Assembly (NCBI RefSeq): GCF_902499125.1 | Contig: NZ_CABVPX010000001.1 | Span: 372,001-436,000 of the forward strand | Source of the DNA: Burkholderia arboris | Lineage (GTDB): Bacteria > Pseudomonadota > Gammaproteobacteria > Burkholderiales > Burkholderiaceae | Reading direction: 5' to 3' | Length of the DNA stretch: 64,000 nucleotides | Part shown: positions 35,117-45,045 of the stretch, one piece after another | How positions within the stretch are numbered: position 1 is the stretch's first letter | How the letters are laid out: each line of letters starts with the position of its first letter | Translations under genes and position numbers: made by a program | Notes under the pieces: generated by a model | Seen by the model: only the letters and a program-made list of their open reading frames with translations | Database searches by the model: none | What the model was told of the DNA's origin: nothing

Positions 35117-35653
35117 ATGAACGATCCACTCCCCGGCCCCATCGACCAGATCGGCTACGTGGTCGCCGACCTCGACCGCAGCATCGCGCGCTGGCGCGCC
35201 CGCCACGATGTCGGCCCGTGGACCGTGTTCCGCAACGTGCGCCTCGACGGCCGGTATCTCGGCGAACCGGTGACGGTCACGATGGACGTCGGCCTCGCGT
35301 ATCGCGGCGATCTTCAGATCGAACTGATCCACGTCACGAACGACACGCGGTCGCCGTACCGCGATGCGCACGGGCAGCCGCTCGTCGGCCCGCATCACGT
35401 CGCGTGGGTCGTCGACGATCTCGATGCGGCAGTCTCGCAGCTCACGGCGCGCGGCCTGCGCGTCGTGTTCGAAGCACACAACCCGGCCACGCGCGTCGCG
35501 TATCTCGACGACGCCGACGATCCCGGCGTGCGCGTCGAAGTGATCGAAGGCGCGGGCATGCGCGACATGATCGTGCACGGCATCGCCGAAGCACACACCT
35601 GGGACGGTACCGATCCGGTTCGCATCATCGACGCGGCGGCCGCCTCCGCGTAA
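35117..35653 (+). CDS. VOC-superfamily protein
   Basis: 178 residues, ATG preceded by CGGAGACGAC. Two betaalphabetabetabeta modules: IDQIGYVVADLDRSIARWRARHDVGPWTVF and VGPHHVAWVVDDLDAAVSQLTARGLRVVFE, ending YLDDADDPGVRVEVIEGAGMRDMI. It resembles glyoxalase-like / methylmalonyl-CoA epimerase-type proteins found beside SDR dehydrogenases in terpenoid or steroid degradation genes. Metal ligands likely among the HH pair of module two and the late Glu. 41 nt upstream of the SDR gene, so probably an operon. Confidence 0.85.
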   Translation: MNDPLPGPIDQIGYVVADLDRSIARWRARHDVGPWTVFRNVRLDGRYLGEPVTVTMDVGLAYRGDLQIELIHVTNDTRSPYRDAHGQPLVGPHHVAWVVDDLDAAVSQLTARGLRVVFEAHNPATRVAYLDDADDPGVRVEVIEGAGMRDMIVHGIAEAHTWDGTDPVRIIDAAAASA

Positions 35654-35694
35654 GCGAGCCCGCGCGTCCCCTCTCACTCACAGGAGCAAGCAGG

Positions 35695-36450
35695 ATGAAA
35701 CGACTCGAAGGCAAGGTGGCGCTGATCACCGGCGGCGCCCGCGGCCAGGGCGAAGCGGAAGCGCGCCGGTTCGCCGCCGAAGGCGCACGCGTGGTGATCG
35801 CCGACGTGCTGGACGACGCCGGCCGGCGCGTCGCGGCCGAACTGGGCGACGCCGCGCGATTCCAGCATCTCGACGTCACCCGCGAAGCCGACTGGCAGGC
35901 AGCCATTCAGGCCACGCTCGCGCAGTTCGGCCGGCTGGACATTCTCGTGAACAACGCGGCGATCCTGAAGCTCGTGCCGATCGAATCGTGTTCGCTCGAC
36001 GACTATCGCAAGGTGATCGACGTGAACCAGATCGGCTGCTGGCTCGGCATGAAGTCGGCCGTGGCCGCGCTGAAGGAAGCAGGCGGCGGCTCGATCGTCA
36101 ACGTGTCGTCGACGGCCGGGATGGAAGGTGTCGCGGGCGGCAGCGCATACGTGTCGAGCAAGTTCGCGGTGCGCGGGATGACCAAGGCTGCCGCGCTCGA
36201 ATTCGGCCGCTATGGCATTCGCGTGAACTCGGTGCATCCGGGCGGCATCGATACGGTGATGGCACGCCCGCCCGAGTTCGCGGATTTCGATCCGTCGTCG
36301 ATCTACAGCGGCCTGCCGATCGCGCGCATCGGCAAGCCCGACGAAGTGGCCAGCCTCGTGCTGTTCCTCGCGTCCGACGAATCCGCGTATTGCACGGGGT
36401 CGGAATTCATCGTCGACGGCGGGATGCTCGCGGGCAGCACGTTTCACTGA
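35695..36450 (+). CDS. Short-chain dehydrogenase/reductase
   Basis: 251 residues; CAGGAG upstream of the ATG. Classical SDR: cofactor motif TGGARGQG (residues ~12-19), DVLD after beta-2 suggesting NAD(H), NNAA, catalytic Ser in VNVSSTAGMEG, YVSSK with the Tyr/Lys pair, and VHPGGIDT. The GGARGQG variant and HPGGIDTVM resemble 3-alpha/20-beta-hydroxysteroid or related alcohol dehydrogenases. Forms a two-gene unit with the upstream VOC gene. Confidence 0.92.
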   Translation: MKRLEGKVALITGGARGQGEAEARRFAAEGARVVIADVLDDAGRRVAAELGDAARFQHLDVTREADWQAAIQATLAQFGRLDILVNNAAILKLVPIESCSLDDYRKVIDVNQIGCWLGMKSAVAALKEAGGGSIVNVSSTAGMEGVAGGSAYVSSKFAVRGMTKAAALEFGRYGIRVNSVHPGGIDTVMARPPEFADFDPSSIYSGLPIARIGKPDEVASLVLFLASDESAYCTGSEFIVDGGMLAGSTFH

Positions 36451-36472
36451 TCCACCGCGCACGCCGGAAACG

Positions 36473-36523
36473 GAAACGACAACGCCGCCGGCGGCTTGAC
36501 CCGCATGGCGGCGTTGTCGTTTC
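36473..36523. terminator. Long perfect hairpin between convergent genes
   Basis: 17-bp perfect arms at 36473-36489 and 36507-36523 (plus strand GAAACGACAACGCCGCC and its complement), 17-nt loop. Outer ends are A/T-rich. It sits between the ends of the SDR and permease genes, so it probably terminates or protects both transcripts, though the T-tracts are short. Confidence 0.7.
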
Positions 36524-36559
36524 GGCAAGCGTAGCGAGAGACAACCCGCCACGCGCCGC

Positions 36560-38077
36560 TCAATATCCCTTCGGCTGAATCGCCGGCGCACCGGCACCGC
36601 GTGCGCCCGGCTTGCCGCCGCGCACGAAGCGGCGCCCGTGCGGGCCGTACACGCCATCCGGCTCCGGATACAACGTCAGCAGCACGAAGTACAGGATCCC
36701 GCCCACCGCCAGCGACACCGGCACGCTCAGGTCGAGCCCGTCCGCGAGGTGGCCGAGCGGCCCGACGAACTGGCCCGGCAGGTTCACGAACGCGAGCCCG
36801 ATGAACGCAGCCGGCAGCCATGCCCCCATCGCGCGCACGTTCCAGCCGTGCGTGAACCAGTAGTGCCCGCCGTGCAGCCCGCGGTTGAACACCTGCAGGT
36901 CGTCGGCGAGATAGTAGCCGCGGCGCGTCACGTAGCCGATCACCATGATCGCCATCCACGGGCAGCTGAACGTGTCGATCAGCGTCGAGAACGTCGCGAC
37001 GCTTTCGACGAGGTTGAACCAGAAGCGGCCGACGAAGATGAACGCGATCGCGATCGTGCCGATCAGCAGCGTCGCACGCACGCGGTTCAGGACGCGCGGG
37101 AACATGCTCGACACGTCGAGGCCGGTGCCGTACAGCGCGGTCGTGCCGGTCGACATCCCGCCGATGATCGCGATCAGGCACATCGGCAGCAGGAACCAGC
37201 GCGGCGAGATCGCAAGCAGCCCGCCGACGTAGTCGTTCGACGCGATGAACGCGGGCGCCTTCGCCGCGATGATCGTCGCGGTCGCAAGGCCGAAGAAGAA
37301 CGGCACGAACGTCGCGACCTGCGCGGCGAATACGGCGCCCATCACGCGATGCTTCGGAGTGTGCTGCGGAATGTAGCGCGCCCAGTCGCCGAGCGTCGAC
37401 GCGAACGATACGGGGTTGCTCAGCGCGACCAGTACCGCGCCGACGAACGCGGCCCAGAAACCCGCGCTGCCCAGTTGCAGCGTGCCCGCATAGTTCATGT
37501 CGAACAGGCCGGCGAACGCGAACAGGCCCGCGACGAACAGCACGCTCGCGGCCCACACGGCGATCTTGTTGACCCACAGCATGAAGCGGAAGCCGTAGAT
37601 GCAGACGATCAGCACGAGCACCGCGAACACCATGTAGGCCGCGCCGAGCGTGAAGCCGTTGACGGGCACGCCGACCATGTTGTGCGCGCCGCCGACGAGC
37701 GCGTCGCCGGAACTCCACACCGCGAGCGAGAAGAACGCGATCGACGTGAGCAGCGCGAGGAACGAGCCGACGATCCGGCCGTGGATGCCGAAATGCGCGC
37801 CGGACGACACCGGGTCGCTCGTGCCGTTGCGCGGGCCGAACAGGCTCATCGGCGCGAGAATGCAGGTGCCGGCGAGCACGCCGAGCACGATCGCGCAGAC
37901 GCCCGCCTTGAACGACAGCCCGACCAGCACGGGAAAGCTGCCGAGCACCGATGTGGAAAACGTATTGCAGCCGCCGAACAGCAACCGGAACAGATCGATC
38001 GGCCGCGCGTAGCGCGATGCATCGGGAATGCGCTCGAAACCGAACGACTCGACCTGCGTAATCCTGCCTTCACCCAT
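36560..38077 (-). CDS. NCS1-family (cytosine/purine/allantoin-type) permease
   Basis: 505 residues, about 12 membrane segments. N-terminal FGFERIPDASRYARPIDLFRLLFGGCNTFSTSVLGSFPVLVG is NCS1-like, with substrate-site region ALSNPVSFASTLGDWARYIP and GMSTGTTALYGTGLDVSS. Relatives move cytosine, allantoin, hydantoins, uridine or pyridoxine with H+ or Na+. No catabolic enzymes for those compounds are adjacent, so the substrate is open. ATG at 38077, with the ribosome-binding region GTTGGAGACAAATGGGTG. Inner membrane. Confidence 0.9.
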   Translation of the reverse strand: MGEGRITQVESFGFERIPDASRYARPIDLFRLLFGGCNTFSTSVLGSFPVLVGLSFKAGVCAIVLGVLAGTCILAPMSLFGPRNGTSDPVSSGAHFGIHGRIVGSFLALLTSIAFFSLAVWSSGDALVGGAHNMVGVPVNGFTLGAAYMVFAVLVLIVCIYGFRFMLWVNKIAVWAASVLFVAGLFAFAGLFDMNYAGTLQLGSAGFWAAFVGAVLVALSNPVSFASTLGDWARYIPQHTPKHRVMGAVFAAQVATFVPFFFGLATATIIAAKAPAFIASNDYVGGLLAISPRWFLLPMCLIAIIGGMSTGTTALYGTGLDVSSMFPRVLNRVRATLLIGTIAIAFIFVGRFWFNLVESVATFSTLIDTFSCPWMAIMVIGYVTRRGYYLADDLQVFNRGLHGGHYWFTHGWNVRAMGAWLPAAFIGLAFVNLPGQFVGPLGHLADGLDLSVPVSLAVGGILYFVLLTLYPEPDGVYGPHGRRFVRGGKPGARGAGAPAIQPKGY

Positions 38078-38279
38078 TTGTCTCCAACTCCTCTGGTGCG
38101 CCTGTACGGCCCGGGGCTGCGGCCATACGACACATCGTCATCGATTCGCGGCCACTCTAAACCGGATCGCGCGGCGCAAATATCACGCATTCGAGACGTT
38201 TACGACGAAGGAGAGCAATGTTTCCCGGCAGCGAGGCGGCCGGGCCCCGCGCCGCCCATGCAGCGCGGGCGATGCGAAG

Positions 38280-38927
38280 TCAGTGCGCCGCCTCGGCCGA
38301 CGGCGCGCGGCATGCGATCAGGCCCCGCTGGACCGCCGGCCGTGCGGCGATGTCGGCCAGCCAGCGCTCGACATGCGGAAAACCGGCAACCTCGAGATCG
38401 AGCTCGGCCGCCGTGCGTAGCCACGGAAACGCGGCGATGTCGGCGATCGAATACCGCGACGACGCGAGATACGCCGATTCCGCCAACCGGCGGTTCACGA
38501 CCCCGTAGAGGCGCGTGGCCTCCTTGCGGTAGCGGTCGATCGCTTCCGCATTGACCGTCTTCGATGCATGCAGGAACCACCACAGCTGGCCGAACATCGG
38601 CCCGATTCCGCCGATCTGGACATGCAGCCATTGCTGGACCGCCGTGCGCTCGGCCAGCGTTTCCGGATGCAGACAGCCGGTCTTCTCGGCGAGATAGCCG
38701 AGGATCGCGCCGGATTCGAATACGGCCAGCCCGGTATCGTGGTCGACGATGGCCGGGATCTTGCCGTTCGGGTTGATCGCGAGGAACGCCGGGCTGCGCT
38801 GCTCGCCGGCGGACAGGTTCACGTGCACGAGGTCGTGCGCGATCCCGGCCTCTTCCAGATAGATCGCGATCTTGTGCCCGTTCGGCGTATCGGCCGTATG
38901 GAACGTGAGGGAGTGATTCGAGGTCAT
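38280..38927 (-). CDS. Glutathione S-transferase (YfcG/GstB-like)
   Basis: 215 residues from the ATG at 38927 (AAGGACC upstream). N-terminal thioredoxin domain HTADTPNGHKIAIYLEEAGIAHDLVHVNL, with NPNGKIPAIVD and FESGAILGYLAEKTG (GSH-binding Glu-Ser), then the helical domain (YSIADIAAFPWLRT N-capping box). The TPNGHK pattern is typical of YfcG/Nu-class enzymes, with disulfide-bond oxidoreductase activity. Its promoter region shares operator-like sites with the divergent AceE-like gene and the marR/aceE region. Confidence 0.9.
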   Translation of the reverse strand: MTSNHSLTFHTADTPNGHKIAIYLEEAGIAHDLVHVNLSAGEQRSPAFLAINPNGKIPAIVDHDTGLAVFESGAILGYLAEKTGCLHPETLAERTAVQQWLHVQIGGIGPMFGQLWWFLHASKTVNAEAIDRYRKEATRLYGVVNRRLAESAYLASSRYSIADIAAFPWLRTAAELDLEVAGFPHVERWLADIAARPAVQRGLIACRAPSAEAAH

Positions 38928-38951
38928 GTCGGTCCTTGTCATCGGATTATC

Positions 38952-38980
38952 ATTGCAACTACAATCGTTGCAATTGCAAT
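38952..38980. promoter_or_regulatory. Two ATTGCAATTGCAAT-like sites, candidate MarR operators
   Basis: ATTGCAACTACAAT at 38952-38965 and GTTGCAATTGCAAT at 38967-38980 (core TTGCAATTGCAA perfect), spaced 15 bp. They sit between divergent GST and AceE-like starts, 25-53 bp from either. The same motif occurs twice upstream of marR and aceE. Confidence 0.7.
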
Positions 38981-39032
38981 CCTATGCCGGAACCGATGGC
39001 GCCGGCGACATGCCAGTACTCGAAGGAGGGAC

Positions 39033-40145
39033 ATGCAAACTGCGCGACCCGGTCCGCCCGTGCGGACGCCCGACACCCGCCGCGCCGCGGCGGCCTGCCT
39101 CGAACGGCTCACGGCACGGCGGCTCGCGCCGCCAGGCCATGCGGTGTCCCCGCTCGGCGCCATGCGCGCGGCCGCGGATTGCCTCGAACGCGATACGGCG
39201 ACGTCGAAGCGCGTGTGGATCGTCCGCGCCGATGCACGCGAGTCGTTCGCCGACACGCGCGCGCATCGCCACATCAGCGCGTGGCCGCTGCGGTTTCTCG
39301 ATCCCGGCAAGCGTTTCGAGCGGCCGCTGCTGTACCTGCTGCACGCGCGTGCGATCGACCGGCTGCGGCTGGCCTCGATCGAAACCGTCGATCGCGGGAT
39401 CTTCGTGAACGATGCCGAAACGGCCGCGTCGTCCTGGCCGAAGGGCGTGACGCCCGACGTTCCGCACTGGCTGGCCGCGAACCCCGCCTGCACGCCGTAC
39501 GACCCGGCGTCGGGACACGAAGCGATCGCGATCCTGCGCCACGCGCTGCACACGCTCTATGTCGCCGGCCAGCCGGGGTTTTTCTACCTCGCGGGCCATG
39601 ACGACTGTGTGCCCGATGCAAAGCCGCTGTCGGCGACCGCAGCCCGCGACGCGTTCAACGGCATGGTGCGGGCCGGCCGGCGCGCGGCAGCCGGCGCGGC
39701 CGCGCACATCCGGCTATGCGGCGCGGGCAGCACGCTCACGCACGTGATGGAAGCCGCCGACCTGCTGCACGACGAATGGCGGATCGACTCGACGATCTGG
39801 AGTTGCCCGAGCTACACGCAGCTCGCGCGCGACGGTCGCGCAACCGACCGCTGGAACCTGCTGCATCCGCACGACGAACCGCGCGTCGCGCACGTGCGGG
39901 CGAGCCTCGGCGAAAGCGGCACGCCGGTGCTCGCGGTGACGGGCTATGCGCGGCACGTCGCCGCGCAGATCGGCGCGTTCATCCCGGCCCGCTTTACGGC
40001 GCTCGGCGCGGATACGGCCGGCCCCGGCACACGGGCACCGAATGCGCGGTGGATCGCCGCGGTCGCGCTCCGCCTGCTGGCCGACGACGGCCGCGTGCCG
40101 GCCGACTGGGCCGCGCAGGCGATGCACCGCTATGCGCGCGGCTGA
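39033..40145 (+). CDS. Truncated AceE-like protein (C-terminal half only)
   Basis: 370 residues with a strong GAAGGAGGG site. Residues ~150-365 align with the last ~230 residues of the full AceE paralogue downstream: HEAIAILRHALHTLYVAGQPGFFYLAGHDD; LCGAGSTLTHVMEAADLLHDEWRIDSTIWSCPSYTQLARDGRATDRWNLLHPHDEPRV; LGADTAGPGTRAP...VALRLLADDGRV. The N-terminal ~150 residues align only loosely. The TPP-binding GDG..N motif and the first two AceE domains are absent, so it cannot be a complete decarboxylase. It may pair with another E1 chain or act in regulation; a free-standing gene with intact ends and ribosome-binding site argues against a simple fragment. Confidence 0.8.
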   Translation: MQTARPGPPVRTPDTRRAAAACLERLTARRLAPPGHAVSPLGAMRAAADCLERDTATSKRVWIVRADARESFADTRAHRHISAWPLRFLDPGKRFERPLLYLLHARAIDRLRLASIETVDRGIFVNDAETAASSWPKGVTPDVPHWLAANPACTPYDPASGHEAIAILRHALHTLYVAGQPGFFYLAGHDDCVPDAKPLSATAARDAFNGMVRAGRRAAAGAAAHIRLCGAGSTLTHVMEAADLLHDEWRIDSTIWSCPSYTQLARDGRATDRWNLLHPHDEPRVAHVRASLGESGTPVLAVTGYARHVAAQIGAFIPARFTALGADTAGPGTRAPNARWIAAVALRLLADDGRVPADWAAQAMHRYARG

Positions 40146-40161
40146 GGCGCGCCGGCTGCCG

Positions 40162-40617
40162 TTACTTCGCGTCGGCGGACGCGTCGCGCGCCGCGGCGGT
40201 CGCGCGGTCGAGCGCGGCGGCCATCGCCGCCTGCTCCTTGCCGGCGAACTGGTCGAGAAAGAGCTCGGCGACCGTCGACTGGTACACCTTCCACATCTTC
40301 TTGCGCAGCGTCCGCCCCTTGTCGGTGATGCTCGCAAACGCCGCGCGGCCGTCGTCTGCGGACCGCGCGCGCGTCACGAGCCCTTCCTGTTCGAGCCGGT
40401 CGACGAGCCGCGTCAGGTTGTAGCGCTCGATCGCGAGCACATCGGCCAGTTCGTGCATGCGGCGCGTGCCGTCGGGCCCGCTTTCGAGCCCCCACAGCGC
40501 GTCGTACCACGCGTACGCGGGCAAGCCGGCCGCCGCGAGGCGGCGCTCGATCTCGCGAATCATCGTCCGGTGCGCGCGGACGAACGAGAACCACAGATCG
40601 GGTTCGGGTGCGCTCAT
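40162..40617 (-). CDS. MarR-family transcriptional regulator
   Basis: 151 residues. MarR winged helix: MHELADVLAIERYNLTRLVDRLEQEGLVTRARSADDGRAAFASITDKGRTLRKKM. N- and C-terminal dimer helices around it. Its own start is followed upstream by two ATTGCAATTGCAAT-type sites that also lie in front of aceE; the same motif occurs before the GST/AceE-like pair. It probably represses both promoter regions and releases DNA on binding a ligand. Confidence 0.9.
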   Translation of the reverse strand: MSAPEPDLWFSFVRAHRTMIREIERRLAAAGLPAYAWYDALWGLESGPDGTRRMHELADVLAIERYNLTRLVDRLEQEGLVTRARSADDGRAAFASITDKGRTLRKKMWKVYQSTVAELFLDQFAGKEQAAMAAALDRATAAARDASADAK

Positions 40618-40639
40618 GTCAGGTCGTTCCTTTCGTTGA

Positions 40640-40653
40640 ATTGCAGTTGCAAT
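40640..40653. promoter_or_regulatory. Candidate MarR operator, site 1 (marR side)
   Basis: ATTGCAGTTGCAAT, one mismatch from a perfect palindrome, 22 bp upstream of the marR start. Matches sites at 38952, 38967 and 40688. Confidence 0.65.
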
Positions 40654-40687
40654 TAAATTTTACCTCGATAACAATGGCCTTCATACG

Positions 40688-40701
40688 ATTGCAATTGCAA
40701 T
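40688..40701. promoter_or_regulatory. Candidate MarR operator, site 2 (aceE side)
   Basis: ATTGCAATTGCAAT, a perfect 14-bp palindrome, 91 bp before the aceE start and 48 bp from site 1. Confidence 0.7.
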
Positions 40702-40792
40702 CATTTTCGCCCGCCGATCGGCGGGCGTTCCGTCGCGCGACGCGGCGCCACGACCGTCGCCCCGCGCAGCCTGATGCTTCTGGAGACACTGC

Positions 40793-43477
<2,685 letters not shown>

Positions 43478-43533
43478 CCCTGCAGCGCGCGACAGACACG
43501 GCCCTGCCGGCCTGCCGCGCGCCGCTGCTCGCG

Positions 43534-45045
43534 CTACGGCTTCGACTGCGCAAGCGGGGCTTGTGCGCCCTGCCCGGTACCCGACGGCCAGCCGCCTGCG
43601 AGCGCCTTGTACAGCGCGACCGTCGAGGCCGCGCTGCGCATCCGCCCGTCGGCCGCCGCATCCTGCGCCTGCAGCAGCGTCCGTTGCGCATCGAGCACTT
43701 CGTAGTAGTCGATCGCACCGGCCGAGAAGCGTGTCTGCGCGAGCTGTGCGGCGCGCGCGCTGTCGTCCGCCGCCCGCACGAGGTGCGCGGTCTCGTCACG
43801 CGTGCGGGCGGCACGCAGCAGCGCGTTCTCGGTTTCCTCCAGCGCGCCGAGCACGGTCTGCCGGTACTGCGCGAGCTGGCCGGCCGCTTCCGCGTCGCTC
43901 GCGGCGATCCGCGCACGCACGCGGCCGACGTCGAGGAACGACCAGTCGATGCCGAGCGCGATCAGGTTCGTATCGCTGCCCGCGCGGAAGAACCCGTAAC
44001 TGCTCGTCGCACTGCCGAGCAGCCCCGACAGCGTGAAGCGCGGGAACAGGTCGGCCGTCGCGACGCCGACGCGCGCGGTCGCCGCGTGCAGCCGCGCCTC
44101 GGCCGCCGCGACATCGGGACGCCGGCGCAGCAGGTCGCCCGGCGTGCCGGGATCGATGTCGGCGTCCAGCGCCGGCAGCGGCGCCGATGTGCCGGGCGAC
44201 GCGCCGGCTTTCGGCAGATCGAAGCGGCCAATCAGCGCATCCGGCGTCTGGCCGGTCAGCACCGCGAGCCGATGCTCGTCGACGCCGATCGCGGCTTCGT
44301 GCACGGCGATCCGCGACGTCGTCGATTCGTACTGCGCACGCGCACGCGCCGCGTCGAGTTCGGACCCTCTTCCCGCGCCGACGCGTGCATTGATCAGCGC
44401 GAGTGTCTGCTTCTGGTTGTCGGCGTTCTCGCGCGCGATCCGCAGCCGTTCCTGCGAGCCGCGCAGATCGACGTACGTGCTCGCCACCTCGCCCGCGATC
44501 GCAACGCGCACCGCGCGCACGTCGGCCGCGCTGGCCGCTGTTTCCGCACGCTGCGACTCGATCGAGCGCCGCACGCGGCCGAACAGGTCGAGTTCCCAGG
44601 CGGCATTGATCCCGACGTTCGACGTCGGCGTATTGCGCTGGCTGCGCGGCGCGCCGAACGCCTGGTCCTTGCTCATCAGCTGATGGCCGATCTGGCCGCT
44701 CGCGGTGATGGTCGGATAGCGGTCGAAGGTTGCCTGCGACAGCAACGCGTTCGACGCGTCGTAACGCGATACCGCGACCTGCAGGTCCTGGTTGGCCGCC
44801 AGCGCCGCGTCGATCAGCTGCGTCAGCGCCGGATCGCCGAAGCCGCGCCAGAACGTGGCATCGGCGGCGGCCGACGCATCGGGCGGCATCTCGGCCGGCG
44901 ACGCGTCGCGCTGCGGCGCCGGATGGGCGTCACGCGCGAACCGCGCGGCCGTGGCCGTATCGGGCCGCTTGAAATCGGGGCCGACCGCGCACGCGGCGAG
45001 CGCCACCGACATCGCGAGCGCGGAAAGACGGAAAGCGGCGCTCAT
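43534..45045 (-). CDS. RND efflux outer-membrane lipoprotein (NodT family)
   Basis: 503 residues; lipobox LAAC (Cys19). Two OEP repeats: FWRGFGDPALTQLIDAALAANQDLQVAVSRYDASNALL... and RRPDVAAAEARLHAATARVGVATADLFPRFTLSGLLG, with the late ARTRDETAHLVRAADDSARAAQLAQTRFSAGAIDYYEVLDAQRTLL motif. TolC-like trimeric channel. Its ATG overlaps the stop of the RND pump gene (ATGA), so it is the last gene of the operon. Confidence 0.92.
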   Translation of the reverse strand: MSAAFRLSALAMSVALAACAVGPDFKRPDTATAARFARDAHPAPQRDASPAEMPPDASAAADATFWRGFGDPALTQLIDAALAANQDLQVAVSRYDASNALLSQATFDRYPTITASGQIGHQLMSKDQAFGAPRSQRNTPTSNVGINAAWELDLFGRVRRSIESQRAETAASAADVRAVRVAIAGEVASTYVDLRGSQERLRIARENADNQKQTLALINARVGAGRGSELDAARARAQYESTTSRIAVHEAAIGVDEHRLAVLTGQTPDALIGRFDLPKAGASPGTSAPLPALDADIDPGTPGDLLRRRPDVAAAEARLHAATARVGVATADLFPRFTLSGLLGSATSSYGFFRAGSDTNLIALGIDWSFLDVGRVRARIAASDAEAAGQLAQYRQTVLGALEETENALLRAARTRDETAHLVRAADDSARAAQLAQTRFSAGAIDYYEVLDAQRTLLQAQDAAADGRMRSAASTVALYKALAGGWPSGTGQGAQAPLAQSKP

